From contig NZ_JAHUWJ010000005.1 in NCBI RefSeq assembly GCF_019219075.1, positions 124,001-188,000 of the forward strand: a DNA stretch of 64,000 bases, written 5' to 3'. The first letter of the stretch is position 1. Each line of letters starts with the position of its first letter. The notes beneath the pieces are model-generated. The model was not told the DNA's origin. It made no database searches and worked only from the letters and a program-made list of their open reading frames with translations. Made by a program: the position numbers and the translations under genes. Positions 49,334 through 58,359 of the stretch are shown one piece after another. This DNA is from Chitinophaga sp. sic0106 (GTDB lineage Bacteria > Bacteroidota > Bacteroidia > Chitinophagales > Chitinophagaceae).

Positions 49334-50592
49334 GTATTTATAGTTTCCAGTGTTTGAATAATGGGTGCTTCCGTTGCGGGGGTAGTTTTTATGAGTCGCG
49401 TAAGCAGGATGGTAACAGCGCTGAGTACTGCGATGATGGCTACGGTCAGGAAGATGATGCCTTTGTTGCCGGTATGGTCGATCAGCTTGCCCATGAGTGG
49501 TTCGCCTAAGGCTGCGAAAAAATATGCGCACATGTTCATGATGCCGGTGCCGGTGCCTACGTAGGCCTGGCCGAGCAGTTCGGGGGATAGTGGCCAGAAA
49601 TTGGCCTGTGGCCCGTAGGCGAAGAAGCCGGCCATAAACACAAATCCTCCTATCAGGAAGGGCTGGTGCATGGGAAAGAGATACAATACCAGTGATACGG
49701 CGGCGCACAGGCTCATGCCTAAGGCGATGGAGCGGATGCGGTCAGACCGGAACAGGCGGTCGGATATATAACCGAAGGAGATGGCGCCGGTGGCCATGCC
49801 TATGGGTAGCAGCAGGGATATCCATACGTCTGTATTGGATTTGCTGAGGAAGTACAGCGGAATCCAGAATACGAGTCCGTAGCGGGCCATGCTCTGAAAG
49901 CCGATGGACAGGCATACGATCAGGAAGCGTTTGTTGGCCAGTGCTACGCGGTAGGACTGCTTCCAGTCGCCTTTTGCAGGTTTGGCTGTTGCGGTATGGG
50001 TGTGGTGTTCCGGTTTATTTTTTACCAGGAGAAAGAATAGGAGGCATGCGCCGGCCATAAACAGCACGGGTATACGAAAAAGGTTTCGCCAGCTATCCTG
50101 CACTAATAATATAGAGAACAGATAGGTAATGATGGAGGAGGTGCCTGCGGCCATGGTATACATACCGTAGGCGAGGCCGCGGCGCTGTGGTGGCCACCAG
50201 TTGGCGATGATCCGGCTGCCGGAGGCCCAGGCCATGGACTGGAAGTAGCCGTTGAAAGTCCATAGTACGAGGATCATGGTGAAGGAGTCGGAGAAGCTGA
50301 TCAGGATATTGGCGGTGGCCGATAATAGTCCGCCGGCGGTGATCATATGCTTCGGGCTCCATCTGTCGGCCAGGTTGCCGTTGATAAGTTGCCCCATGGC
50401 ATAGCCAATCAGCATGGCGAAGCTCACCCAGCCAATTTTTTCGTAGGATACGTTAAGGGCTTGTGACAACTCTTTGGCGGCCCAGCCGAAGTTGTGCCTG
50501 CCTGTATAAAAAAACAGGTAGCAGAACATGGTCAGCAGCAGCATTTTCCATCGTTGCCGGTTGTGTAGTTGTTCACTGGTAGTGTTGTTCAT
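49330..50592 (-). CDS. MFS organophosphate/phosphonate transporter (OPA, UhpC/GlpT-like)
   Basis: A 420-residue membrane protein with 12 hydrophobic segments of the organophosphate:phosphate antiporter type (RWKMLLLTMFCYLFFYTGRHNFGWAAKEL, WVSFAMLIGYAMGQLINGNLADRWSPKHMI, GLAYGMYTMAAGTSSII). It should import a phosphorylated or phosphonate compound. The stop overlaps the ATG of the HAD gene (ATGA), and the NPP gene follows, so the three form one operon for use of organophosphorus compounds. The divergent HpnZ-like dehydrogenase gene shares its control region (50593-50840). Confidence 0.88.
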   Translation of the reverse strand: MNNTTSEQLHNRQRWKMLLLTMFCYLFFYTGRHNFGWAAKELSQALNVSYEKIGWVSFAMLIGYAMGQLINGNLADRWSPKHMITAGGLLSATANILISFSDSFTMILVLWTFNGYFQSMAWASGSRIIANWWPPQRRGLAYGMYTMAAGTSSIITYLFSILLVQDSWRNLFRIPVLFMAGACLLFFLLVKNKPEHHTHTATAKPAKGDWKQSYRVALANKRFLIVCLSIGFQSMARYGLVFWIPLYFLSKSNTDVWISLLLPIGMATGAISFGYISDRLFRSDRIRSIALGMSLCAAVSLVLYLFPMHQPFLIGGFVFMAGFFAYGPQANFWPLSPELLGQAYVGTGTGIMNMCAYFFAALGEPLMGKLIDHTGNKGIIFLTVAIIAVLSAVTILLTRLIKTTPATEAPIIQTLETINT

Positions 50593-50840
50593 AATAGCTG
50601 GAAATTGCCATCGTTATAGCAATCGTTTTTCCGTTTCCGGGTGTAAATATAGTTTCTTAAAACGAAATTAAATTTCCCTGGAGTAAAATTATTGTTTTTC
50701 AGTTTAAGAAATCGTTATTTATTGATGGGCGGTTAATCATTAGATAATATCCCGTGCTTAATATTTTTAAATAAAAATTTCCTTACAGGAAAATATATTT
50801 CTTAATAAGGAATTTTCCGTTTTACCTTTACGAAAAAAAG
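50593..50840. promoter_or_regulatory. Divergent control region with repeated TTTCTTAA motifs
   Basis: The 248-bp region contains TTTCTTAA at 50653-50660 and 50798-50805 and its complement TTAAGAAA at 50704-50711, plus a dyad AATTTCCTTA / TAAGGAATTT near 50776-50813. TACCTTTA near 50822 could be the -7 box of the dehydrogenase gene. No regulator gene is adjacent, so the binding protein is unknown. Confidence 0.35.
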
Positions 50841-51935
50841 ATGAGGCGAGGTCGTGTCGTTTTATTTGAAGCTGCCGGTAAGGATTTCAGGCAGGAAACG
50901 TTTGAAGTGCGCAGCTTGCAGCGCGGTGAGTTGCTGGTGAAAAACAGGTATACTACTATATGTGGTAGTGACCTGCATACCTTTTGTGGTGTCCGCAAAG
51001 AGTTGTCGCCCACGGTGCTGGGGCATGAAATAGTGGGGGAGATACTGGAGCTGGGGCCGGAGCACCCTGGCGTGGACATGCGCGGTAATCCGTTAGCAGT
51101 AGGGGATTTGATCACCTGGACCATTTTTTCCAGTGAGCCGGACTCCTGGTATGCTCATAATGGAATGCCGCAAAAAGCGGACAAGCTGTTTAAATACGGT
51201 CATGCTTTAGCGGCGGGAGCGGAAATTTTTCATGGCGGCATGGGGCAGTATTGTATGCTACGGGAACATACTACGGTGCTGAAAATACCGGCAGGTATGC
51301 CTTTGGCGGTAGCGGCTACGCTAAACTGTTCTACCGCTACGGTGGCCGGCGCCTTGCGTGTAGCAGGTGATATCCGCGGTAAAAATATACTTATCACCGG
51401 CATGGGGCATCTGGGGATTACCTGTGCTGCCATGTGCAAAAGCGCGGGGGCAGCGCTGGTGATCGGTGCGGATATAACGCCCGGGCGACTGGCAACCGCC
51501 CTACAGTTTGGGGCTGATAAAGTGATTAACCTGAAAGAAGATGCAGCGGTAATTGCTGCACTGCTGCAAGATTTTCCACGCAAAGGAATAGATGTGGTAT
51601 TTGATATGAGTGGCTCTCCGGATGCGATGGAGCTGGGTTTGAGCTACCTGGCCACCGGTGGTATCGCCGTTTGGATAGGAGCTGTATTCAGTACGCGTCC
51701 GTTGCAGATAAATCCCGAATCGGTGATCCGCCGACTCATCACCATCAAAGGATTGCATAACTATAACTTCGAAGATTTCAATAGTGCCATGACTTTCCTG
51801 GAAAACAACTGGCAGCAGTATCCGTTTGAACAGGCCATAGAAAAAGAGTTTGAGTTGCACGAGGCGCAGCAGGCGTTTGAATATGCCGTGCAGGAAAAGC
51901 CGCTACGGGTGGGGTTAAGGATCGGTCACGAATAA
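50841..51935 (+). CDS. Zinc-type MDR dehydrogenase, phosphonate-catabolism-associated (HpnZ-like)
   Basis: A 364-residue medium-chain dehydrogenase: CGSDLHT (Cys41, catalytic zinc), LGHEIVGEI, the Rossmann motif ITGMGHLGITCAAMCKSAGAALVIGAD. The stretch GMPQKADKLFKYGH resembles the HpnZ-type alcohol dehydrogenases that occur in phosphonate catabolism clusters. The usual structural-zinc Cys cluster (C-x2-C-x2-C-x7-C) is absent: residues about 88-112 have no Cys. It is divergent from the transporter-HAD-NPP operon and ends at a strong terminator. Confidence 0.85.
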   Translation: MRRGRVVLFEAAGKDFRQETFEVRSLQRGELLVKNRYTTICGSDLHTFCGVRKELSPTVLGHEIVGEILELGPEHPGVDMRGNPLAVGDLITWTIFSSEPDSWYAHNGMPQKADKLFKYGHALAAGAEIFHGGMGQYCMLREHTTVLKIPAGMPLAVAATLNCSTATVAGALRVAGDIRGKNILITGMGHLGITCAAMCKSAGAALVIGADITPGRLATALQFGADKVINLKEDAAVIAALLQDFPRKGIDVVFDMSGSPDAMELGLSYLATGGIAVWIGAVFSTRPLQINPESVIRRLITIKGLHNYNFEDFNSAMTFLENNWQQYPFEQAIEKEFELHEAQQAFEYAVQEKPLRVGLRIGHE

Positions 51936-51950
51936 CGGGATGATATGGGG

Positions 51951-51986
51951 TGAATCAAAAGTAACAGGAATGTTGCTTTTGATTCA
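51951..51986 (+). terminator. Terminator after the dehydrogenase gene
   Basis: TGAATCAAAAG-T-AAC pairs with GTT-G-CTTTTGATTCA over AGGAAT. It suggests the phosphotransferase gene has a separate transcript, although leaky read-through is possible. Confidence 0.65.
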
Positions 51987-52033
51987 TACTATTGTATTAG
52001 CTTCGCTGTTCCATCGCGCTCAACTGAATCTAT

Positions 52034-53029
52034 ATGTACTTTCCTGCTACTTACTCCACCCTAAGTCCTGACGCCTTAGCTGATTTCATTACCGAAGCAT
52101 ATCGATTTCCGGCGGTTACCTGTAAGCTACTTGTACGAGGGGTGCATGATACCTATTTGGTGGAATCGGGTACTGATAAGTATATATTAAGAGTTTACCG
52201 GGATAGCCACCGGAGTTTGGAGCAGATTGGTGAGGAAACCTCTTTTTTGATCATGCTTCATTTGAAAGGAGTTTCCGTGTCACATCCTGTAAAGGGGCCA
52301 CATGGGACATGGACTGTACATGCTGAATTAGCGATAGAAGGCATCCGGCATATGGTATTATTCACCTATGCCCCAGGTACTGTAGTGAAAATATTAAGCC
52401 CGGCGCAATTAAGAAATTTAGCCAGGGAGATGGCACGCGTCCATGAGGTAGCGGTTACGTTTGAACTTGATGGTTCCCGATGGAAATATGACCTGGAGAC
52501 TACGCTTTTTGAACCGCTGCGGCGATTGAAAGCACCGTTTGCCGAAGACCCGGAGAGTTATGCCTGGCTTCAGCAGGCTGCCGAAAAAGCAGCCAACTAT
52601 CTCTCACAGGTAAGTCTGCACGAAGTAAGTACCGGCTATTGCCACTTTGATTTCCTGCCGAAGAACTTCCATTTCGATGGTGACCAGGTTACCCTCTTTG
52701 ACTTTGATTTCATGGGTGAGGGCTGGCTGGTAAACGATATTATGACTTTCTGGATGCACCTGCAACTGGATGTGCTGCATCGCCGCCAAACGCAGGCTGC
52801 CGCTGATGAAGCTTACCAGATTTTCCTCCAGGCTTACCAGGAAATACGCCCGCTCACGGAGAGTGAGCTGAAAGCCGTGCCATACCTGGGCCTGGGCTTC
52901 TGGTTGTTTTACATGGGCTTTCATACCACACATGATCAGTTTATCAATTATTCCCAGCTGCCATTCCTCCAATCGTACACCGGGGTGATGAAGCACCTGG
53001 TAACTACGCACTGGCCTGGCAATGAATAG
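52034..53029 (+). CDS. APH/choline-kinase-family phosphotransferase
   Basis: A 331-residue kinase of the phosphotransferase (APH) family. Motifs are the ATP-site strands YLVESGTDKYILRVYR, the Brenner motif HFDFLPKNFHFDG (HxDxxxxN) near residue 210 and the metal Asp in LFDFDFMGEG. Such kinases phosphorylate amino alcohols, sugars or antibiotics. Next to the dehydrogenase gene it could act on an amino alcohol or aldehyde from phosphonate breakdown, but that is inference. Confidence 0.85.
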   Translation: MYFPATYSTLSPDALADFITEAYRFPAVTCKLLVRGVHDTYLVESGTDKYILRVYRDSHRSLEQIGEETSFLIMLHLKGVSVSHPVKGPHGTWTVHAELAIEGIRHMVLFTYAPGTVVKILSPAQLRNLAREMARVHEVAVTFELDGSRWKYDLETTLFEPLRRLKAPFAEDPESYAWLQQAAEKAANYLSQVSLHEVSTGYCHFDFLPKNFHFDGDQVTLFDFDFMGEGWLVNDIMTFWMHLQLDVLHRRQTQAAADEAYQIFLQAYQEIRPLTESELKAVPYLGLGFWLFYMGFHTTHDQFINYSQLPFLQSYTGVMKHLVTTHWPGNE

Positions 53030-53166
53030 GTTAATGTCTCCCTAAAAAAATATAGCCGATACCGTTATAGCTTTCGATGATGGGTTCGGATACTGGCGGT
53101 CACGGTCACGCAGTATAAGATGCAGCGACCGGACCAGCTTCCGAGAGACTAAAAAACGAATTAACT

Positions 53167-53195
53167 GGCGATCACACGATCGCCTGTTTTGTTTT
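53167..53195 (+). terminator. Terminator after the phosphotransferase gene
   Basis: GGCGATC-ACAC-GATCGCC followed by TGTTTTGTTTT. It lies 137 bp after the phosphotransferase stop and 45 bp before the next start. Confidence 0.8.
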
Positions 53196-53239
53196 ACGCC
53201 GGTAAGCAACTTTTCTGCGAAAGGGTTGTCTATAAAAGC

Positions 53240-54667
53240 ATGATACGGAAGAAATCACTGTGTACACTATTGATAGCAGGTATTGCCACTGTTGCTGTAG
53301 CACAAACCAATACTGCAGATGGCTTTTTACGCCGCAAAATGCAACAGCTGCGGATTCCCGGCTTGCAGGCGGCCGTAATAAAGGATGGGAAAGTGGTGTT
53401 CCTGCGATCTTATGGTTATGCTAATGTAGAAGATAGTGTGCGCGTGCAGGATCGCACCGTATTTTCCATTAACTCCTGTACCAAAGCGTTTACAGGCGTG
53501 GCGGTAATGCAGCTGGTGGAAAAGGGCCTGCTGGACCTCAACGCGCCGGTATCTGCCTATATCGATAGTTTGCCCCTGGCCTGGCAGCAGGTGAGCATCC
53601 GGCAATTACTCACCCATGTATCCGGCCTGCCGGATGTGCTGCGGGTGCTTCCCCCAGGAGCAGGTGTAAGTGAACAGGCCGCCTGGACCCAGGTAATGGC
53701 CGCACCAATGGAGTTTAAAACGGGGGAGCAGTATAGTTATAATCAAACCAATTATGCGCTGCTGGGAAAAATTATTGATAAACTAAGGGCTAAGCCTTTT
53801 GCTGAAGTATACCAGGAACGCCAGTTTTCGCCGGCAGGCATGCAGCGTACGCTGTTTGCCGATTCTTACGATGTGGTGCCGGCGTCCGCAGAAACATACC
53901 GGTATGTCAACTCCCTGTACGGTGATCCCTTGCCACAGGAAAAGCTGACCCGCAACTTTGAAGATTTTCCTTTCTTCCGCCGCACTGCCTCGGGCCTTAA
54001 GAGTACCGCCGGGGACCTTGCCCGCTGGCTGATAGCGCTGCAACATGGAACATTGCTGTCTGATAAAAAAAGTCTGGATACCCTCTGGACTGCCGGCAAA
54101 TATAACAACGGCAAGCCTACACAATGGGCGCTGGGATGGGTAACCAAGCCGCGTCCGGCACACCGTGCTGTAACAGCCTCCGGTGGTGGCAGGTCGGCGT
54201 TTTTCGTATATCCGGAAGACGATATAGCGATAGTAGTGCTGACCAACCTCTCCGGCGCATACCCGGAAGATTTCATCGATGAACTGGCCGGCTACTTCAA
54301 TCCTGCCATACCGGCGAGCGATCCTATTACCACCTTACGCATGGCCCTGGACGCCAAAGGCTACCAGCACGCCCTTGACATCTACCTGGAAAAAAAGAAA
54401 AATAACCCGCTGTTTACCCCGCAGGAAACCGACTTAAACGATTGGGCCTACCGGTTAATGGCTACCCGCCAGCAACCCGAGGCAATGGCTATTTTTAAAC
54501 TGGTGGTGGACCTGTACCCGCAAAGTTGGAATGCGTACGACAGCTATGGGGAAGCGCTGCTGAAAAACGGCGATAAAGCAGCGGCTAAAAAAATGTACCA
54601 ACGATCCGTGGAGCTTAATCCGGACAACAGGCATGGTAAGAAAGTACTGCAGCAATTGGAACAGTAA
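53240..54667 (+). CDS. Secreted serine hydrolase (class C beta-lactamase-like) with TPR tail
   Basis: The ATG at 53240 (MIRKKSLCTLLIAG) gives a signal peptide ending VAVAQ; the longer frame from 53189 has none. The 475-residue protein has the SxxK motif S79-C-T-K82 (in FSINSCTKAF) and the YxN motif in EQYSYNQTNY, so it belongs to the beta-lactamase/D-aminopeptidase family. The C-terminal 95 residues contain at least two TPR-like repeats (LDIYLEKKKNN, YDSYGEALLKNGDKAAAKKMYQRSVELNPDN). It probably cleaves a peptide, ester or amide in the periplasm; beta-lactam resistance is possible but not shown. Confidence 0.88.
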   Translation: MIRKKSLCTLLIAGIATVAVAQTNTADGFLRRKMQQLRIPGLQAAVIKDGKVVFLRSYGYANVEDSVRVQDRTVFSINSCTKAFTGVAVMQLVEKGLLDLNAPVSAYIDSLPLAWQQVSIRQLLTHVSGLPDVLRVLPPGAGVSEQAAWTQVMAAPMEFKTGEQYSYNQTNYALLGKIIDKLRAKPFAEVYQERQFSPAGMQRTLFADSYDVVPASAETYRYVNSLYGDPLPQEKLTRNFEDFPFFRRTASGLKSTAGDLARWLIALQHGTLLSDKKSLDTLWTAGKYNNGKPTQWALGWVTKPRPAHRAVTASGGGRSAFFVYPEDDIAIVVLTNLSGAYPEDFIDELAGYFNPAIPASDPITTLRMALDAKGYQHALDIYLEKKKNNPLFTPQETDLNDWAYRLMATRQQPEAMAIFKLVVDLYPQSWNAYDSYGEALLKNGDKAAAKKMYQRSVELNPDNRHGKKVLQQLEQ

Positions 54668-54806
54668 ACTGCCATTGAAATTTATCAAGTCATTGAATTG
54701 TAGTGATATATTTTCGTATAGTTATCTAGGTTAGGGCGGACAGACTGCATTTTGCTTTCATTTTGTGATTTTTTGTAGCTATCTTGACAGACAAATTATC
54801 CCCAAT

Positions 54807-55604
54807 ATGAAAGATGAAGCCTACTACCCGTCGTGGAAGAATATTTCAAAATACAAGCAATATCTGAGCTATTTCGGAGAGTATGTGCGTTATGGTGACT
54901 GGAAGTCATTGGGCGCATCACTAAAAATGGTACTGGTCAATAAACCCAGTCAGCAGGAATGGCACGCCACCTCTGCCATGGGGCGTTTCAGGATCAGGAG
55001 AGGTACTACGGATTTTCAGTTTATCAATTATGCATACGAACGTCAGGTGCGTGACTACCTGCGCCAGCAGGTAGCTGCTAAAAAGCTGGATACATTTATT
55101 GATATCGGCGCCTGTATTGGTGAATATGATGTATGGCTGGCAGCGCAGGGTGTGAATTGTATTGCCTTTGAGCCGGTGAACTATAAAGCTATTGAAGAAA
55201 ATCTTCGCCTCAACAACGCGGGTGATAAGGTGAAACTCTACGCCTGTGGCCTGGGGAGCAAATCCGAAAAAGTGAATTTCAATGTGATGGCTACTGTGAC
55301 CGGCTCCAGTTATGTGGACCGTAACAGCAGCGCTGAAGGGAATATTCCTATTGTGCGACTCGACGATCTGTTGCCGGAAATGGGCCTGCAACCATCACAA
55401 CATATCGTGGTTAAGCTGGATGTGGAAGGTATGGAAACGGAAGTGCTGGAAGGGGCACGTACATTTATCAGTACGTATCCGAACCTGCGTGTTATATTTG
55501 AGCGTTTCGATAATGATAACACGGTGAATGATAAACTGAGTGAGCTGGCGCACTGGGCCTTTGAGCGTATTGACCGGTATAATTACCTGGCTACAAAAAT
55601 TTAA
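54807..55604 (+). CDS. FkbM-family methyltransferase
   Basis: The ATG at 54807 (MKDEAYYPSW) is preferred over an upstream extension. The 265-residue protein has the FkbM pattern: FIDIGACIGEYDVWLAAQGVNCIAFEPVNYKAIEENLRLN (SAM motif and following acidic loop) and HIVVKLDVEGMETEVLEGA. FkbM-type enzymes are SAM-dependent O-methyltransferases of sugars, polyketides and phenolic groups. The substrate is unknown. It is monocistronic with a terminator. Confidence 0.88.
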   Translation: MKDEAYYPSWKNISKYKQYLSYFGEYVRYGDWKSLGASLKMVLVNKPSQQEWHATSAMGRFRIRRGTTDFQFINYAYERQVRDYLRQQVAAKKLDTFIDIGACIGEYDVWLAAQGVNCIAFEPVNYKAIEENLRLNNAGDKVKLYACGLGSKSEKVNFNVMATVTGSSYVDRNSSAEGNIPIVRLDDLLPEMGLQPSQHIVVKLDVEGMETEVLEGARTFISTYPNLRVIFERFDNDNTVNDKLSELAHWAFERIDRYNYLATKI

Positions 55605-55630
55605 TTTTTTTTTATAGAGAGATATAAATG

Positions 55631-55667
55631 CCTCCCGGACGTGTACGCGTTCCGGGAGGTTTTATTT
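55631..55667 (+). terminator. Terminator of the FkbM gene
   Basis: CCTCCCGGA pairs with TCCGGGAGG, followed by TTTTATTT. Confidence 0.85.
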
Positions 55668-55717
55668 AATGCCGGATTTCTTTTCTCATGAAGAGATCAG
55701 TGTTTGAAAGACATAAA

Positions 55718-56239
55718 TTACTGAACGGTTTTGTGCATCATCAGATCTATCTGATGTTCGTTACCGAGCACGAAGGGGTGTTTATCGAACACCACAAAAC
55801 CATTTTTTTCGTAGAAACGGATAGCGCGCGGGTTTTCCTCCCATACACCCAACCATATGCGGGGCTTGTTGAGCTCCTTTGCCACGGCAATGGCTTTTTC
55901 GTATAGTAGTTGTCCTACCTTTTTACCGTGGTAGGTTTGTAATACGTATATGCGTTCTATTTCTATTGTTTCGGGAGACTTTAACTCCGTTTGTGCGTTG
56001 CCGGTATTGAGTTTGAGGTATCCAACCGGCGAGTCGTTTTCCCACGCGATGTAGAAATGGGAGTCGGGATTATTGATTTCGCTGCCAACGCTTTTTTCAT
56101 TAAAATGTTCGTCCAGGTACTGTTGCATGTCGGCCTCGGAATTGCTGGAAGCAAAGGTTTCAAAAAAGGTTGTTCTGGCTAGTTTGGCCAGGGTAGCTGT
56201 ATTGGCGGCGGTGACTTTTCTTATTTCAATATGTTCCAT
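55718..56239 (-). CDS. GNAT-family N-acetyltransferase
   Basis: A 173-residue GNAT enzyme with the core ERIYVLQTYHGKKVGQLLYEKAIAVAKELNKPRIWLGVWEENPRAIRFYEKNGF, covering the acetyl-CoA loop and the C-terminal strand. The gene is alone; the acceptor is unknown. Confidence 0.9.
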   Translation of the reverse strand: MEHIEIRKVTAANTATLAKLARTTFFETFASSNSEADMQQYLDEHFNEKSVGSEINNPDSHFYIAWENDSPVGYLKLNTGNAQTELKSPETIEIERIYVLQTYHGKKVGQLLYEKAIAVAKELNKPRIWLGVWEENPRAIRFYEKNGFVVFDKHPFVLGNEHQIDLMMHKTVQ

Positions 56240-56334
56240 GAGGCGGTGCCTTTATTTAGGATTGCTATAATACAGAATTTTTGTTTATCGGTCGCAAATG
56301 ACCTCAATTTTGGCGGGATTACACAGTTTTTTAC

Positions 56335-56365
56335 AAAAAAAGCCGGTAGTACCTGGCTACCGGCT
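56335..56365 (-). terminator. Terminator of the glucuronoxylan operon
   Basis: On the minus strand AGCCGGTAG-CCAGGTA-CTACCGGCT followed by TTTTTTG. It begins 7 bp after the esterase stop. Confidence 0.85.
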
Positions 56366-56371
56366 CCTGGC

Positions 56372-58282
56372 TTATCTTATGCCCGCTTCAAAAGGGGAAG
56401 CGGGTAAATGTGCGCTGTTAATGAGGTTAGGGTTTACCGGGTTATCGGACCAGGCGTACCGGACGTACTTCGGCGCAGCGACAGCATTATTCCATACTAC
56501 CACTTTATCTCCTTCAATTCTAGCTTCTGCCCACACGAATTTTTTATCTACACCCGCTATTTCAAAGGTAGCAGGAGCGCCTGCATCCACTGTACCCAGG
56601 CCGTTGCCAGTGTCGCTGAAGCGGAGGGTGATCTTATTGCCGGTTGCTTCGGCCGACAGATACAGCGGCCCGGAAGCGAGTATATCCTCGTGGTAGGCTA
56701 TTTTCCTGGCTAACAGTGCCAGTCTTTCTCCTACATCTTTTTTATTGTCAGGATGTATATCATTCCATTCCCCCAGGTCAATGGCCACGGCCATACCGGT
56801 ATTGGGTACTGCGAGTGTTTTTAGTTGTGCTTCGCGAAGTGCCGCCCAGTTGCTTTCCGTTGGCAGGTAGTTGTAATCCATGAATCCGGGCAGCTGTACA
56901 AACAGGAAGGGAAGATTAGGTTGTTGCCATTTCCGGCGCCAGTCGCTGATCAGCGCGGGCAATAGTTTCGTATAGTCGTTCGGGTGAAAAGTATCAGCCT
57001 CTCCCTGATACCAGCAGATACCTTTAATAGCATAATTGATTTCTGGTGCTACCATTGCATTATAAAGTGCCGTAGGCTGCATGATGGCCTGCGTAGGCGG
57101 TTTGGGGGCATCTGGTGCGGTAGGAGGAAATACTGCGCCTACTTTATACTGCCAGGTTCCTTTCAGGTCTACAGTATCGTTCCCTGCGAAAATGCAATAA
57201 GGCTTATCTGGCACAAAGCCACCTTTGCCGTTGTAATTGCTGACGCGTATCACAAAGCGGTTCAGGCCTGGTTTCAGCAGTTCAGCCGGTACTGCGTAGC
57301 GGCGTTGCGGGTACTGATAGGTGGTGTTGCCAACTTTTGCGCCGTTGATATAAAGTTCGTCGGCATCGGTAATGCGGCCGAGAAAAACTTTCGCTGACTT
57401 ACCCGCCATGCCGGGCGGGATTGATATCTCCCTGAAATACCAGACTACCCCATCTAAATTTTTAAGGCCCTGATCCTCCCAGTAGCCAGGAATATTGATG
57501 GTACGCCAGCCTGTTGGCTGAAAGTCGGGACTAAACCATTTGGTAGCCGCGGTAAGGCCTGCATCCTGTACTGCCGGTGCTGGCGGCAAAGGTTTCAATT
57601 GTTTGCTGGTGTCCTTATTGCCCGCAATGGTGGCCAATTCTGCAGGGAATGCTGCTAATCCTTCTGTGCTGGTCCAGGCGGCTACAGGGGTGCCACCTAC
57701 GCTGGCATTGATGATACCGATGGGTACTTTGTATTGCCCATGCAGTTGTTTGGCAAAGAAATATGCTACTGCGGAAAACTGGCGGATGTCATTACTGGTG
57801 GCGGGTTTCCAGGAACCGCTGTTGAGGTCGGATTGCGGACCAAACAAGTTGGCGGCATTAGGCACGAGGAACTGCCGGATCTGTGGAAGATTATCCGTAG
57901 CAATTTCGTCCGCGTAGGTGACATCGTGCACATTCAGCTGGTGTACCATGTTGGACTGGCCACTGCAAAACCAAACATCACCGAAGAGGATATCGTGCAG
58001 CTGAATGGTATTGCTGGCGGTAATGTCGATCTGGTAAGGCCCTCCGGCGGTGGTTGGTGGCAGTAGTTGCTGCCAGTGGCCATGGGCATCCGCTGTGGTG
58101 CGGTATTTTTTTCCTTTGAAGGCAATGCTGATTTTTTCGTTGGCGGCGGCAGTACCCCAGAGTTTAACCGGTTGGTCGCGTTGCAGGATCATGCTGTCGC
58201 GCAGTATTTGCGGCAGCTTTACCTGTGCGGCTCCCAGGTGTGTCATTAGCAACAGGGAGGGTATTAACAGGAATTTTTTCAT
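56372..58282 (-). CDS. Secreted sialate O-acetylesterase-type carbohydrate esterase
   Basis: A 636-residue protein with a signal peptide (cleavage near LGAAQ). Two SGNH-like esterase parts are visible: DVWFCSGQSNM (nucleophile Ser near residue 109) and GICWYQGEAD (oxyanion region near 425), with a jelly-roll-like insertion between them (about 250-380). The family is named sialate O-acetylesterase (CE20/CE6-like groups) but in xylan loci these enzymes deacetylate xylan. In an operon with GH67 alpha-glucuronidase it most likely removes acetyl groups from glucuronoxylan fragments. Confidence 0.85.
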   Translation of the reverse strand: MKKFLLIPSLLLMTHLGAAQVKLPQILRDSMILQRDQPVKLWGTAAANEKISIAFKGKKYRTTADAHGHWQQLLPPTTAGGPYQIDITASNTIQLHDILFGDVWFCSGQSNMVHQLNVHDVTYADEIATDNLPQIRQFLVPNAANLFGPQSDLNSGSWKPATSNDIRQFSAVAYFFAKQLHGQYKVPIGIINASVGGTPVAAWTSTEGLAAFPAELATIAGNKDTSKQLKPLPPAPAVQDAGLTAATKWFSPDFQPTGWRTINIPGYWEDQGLKNLDGVVWYFREISIPPGMAGKSAKVFLGRITDADELYINGAKVGNTTYQYPQRRYAVPAELLKPGLNRFVIRVSNYNGKGGFVPDKPYCIFAGNDTVDLKGTWQYKVGAVFPPTAPDAPKPPTQAIMQPTALYNAMVAPEINYAIKGICWYQGEADTFHPNDYTKLLPALISDWRRKWQQPNLPFLFVQLPGFMDYNYLPTESNWAALREAQLKTLAVPNTGMAVAIDLGEWNDIHPDNKKDVGERLALLARKIAYHEDILASGPLYLSAEATGNKITLRFSDTGNGLGTVDAGAPATFEIAGVDKKFVWAEARIEGDKVVVWNNAVAAPKYVRYAWSDNPVNPNLINSAHLPASPFEAGIR

Positions 58283-58291
58283 GGTGAGATA

Positions 58292-58358
58292 TTAATGAAC
58301 GCAGAATCCGATGCTGTTGCCACCGTTTACAGGCAGCATTATATCGGTGATATATTTA
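58292..58358 (-). pseudogene. Remnant of a tandem SDR paralogue (C-terminal 19-22 codons)
   Basis: 57 bp (58302-58358) match 58361-58417, the end of the SDR gene, with 5 substitutions. On the minus strand the remnant reads YITDIMLPVNGGNSIGF, compared with YITGVVLPVDGGNSIGF in the intact gene, then CVH and a stop at 58292. It is not preceded by the rest of a gene. Confidence 0.75.
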
Positions 58359-58359
58359 C

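Noticed and set aside
49334-49708. N-terminal extension of the phosphonatase-like HAD
   Set aside because: It overlaps the transporter gene, is His/Arg-rich and low-complexity, and the HAD motif starts right at the ATG at 49333.
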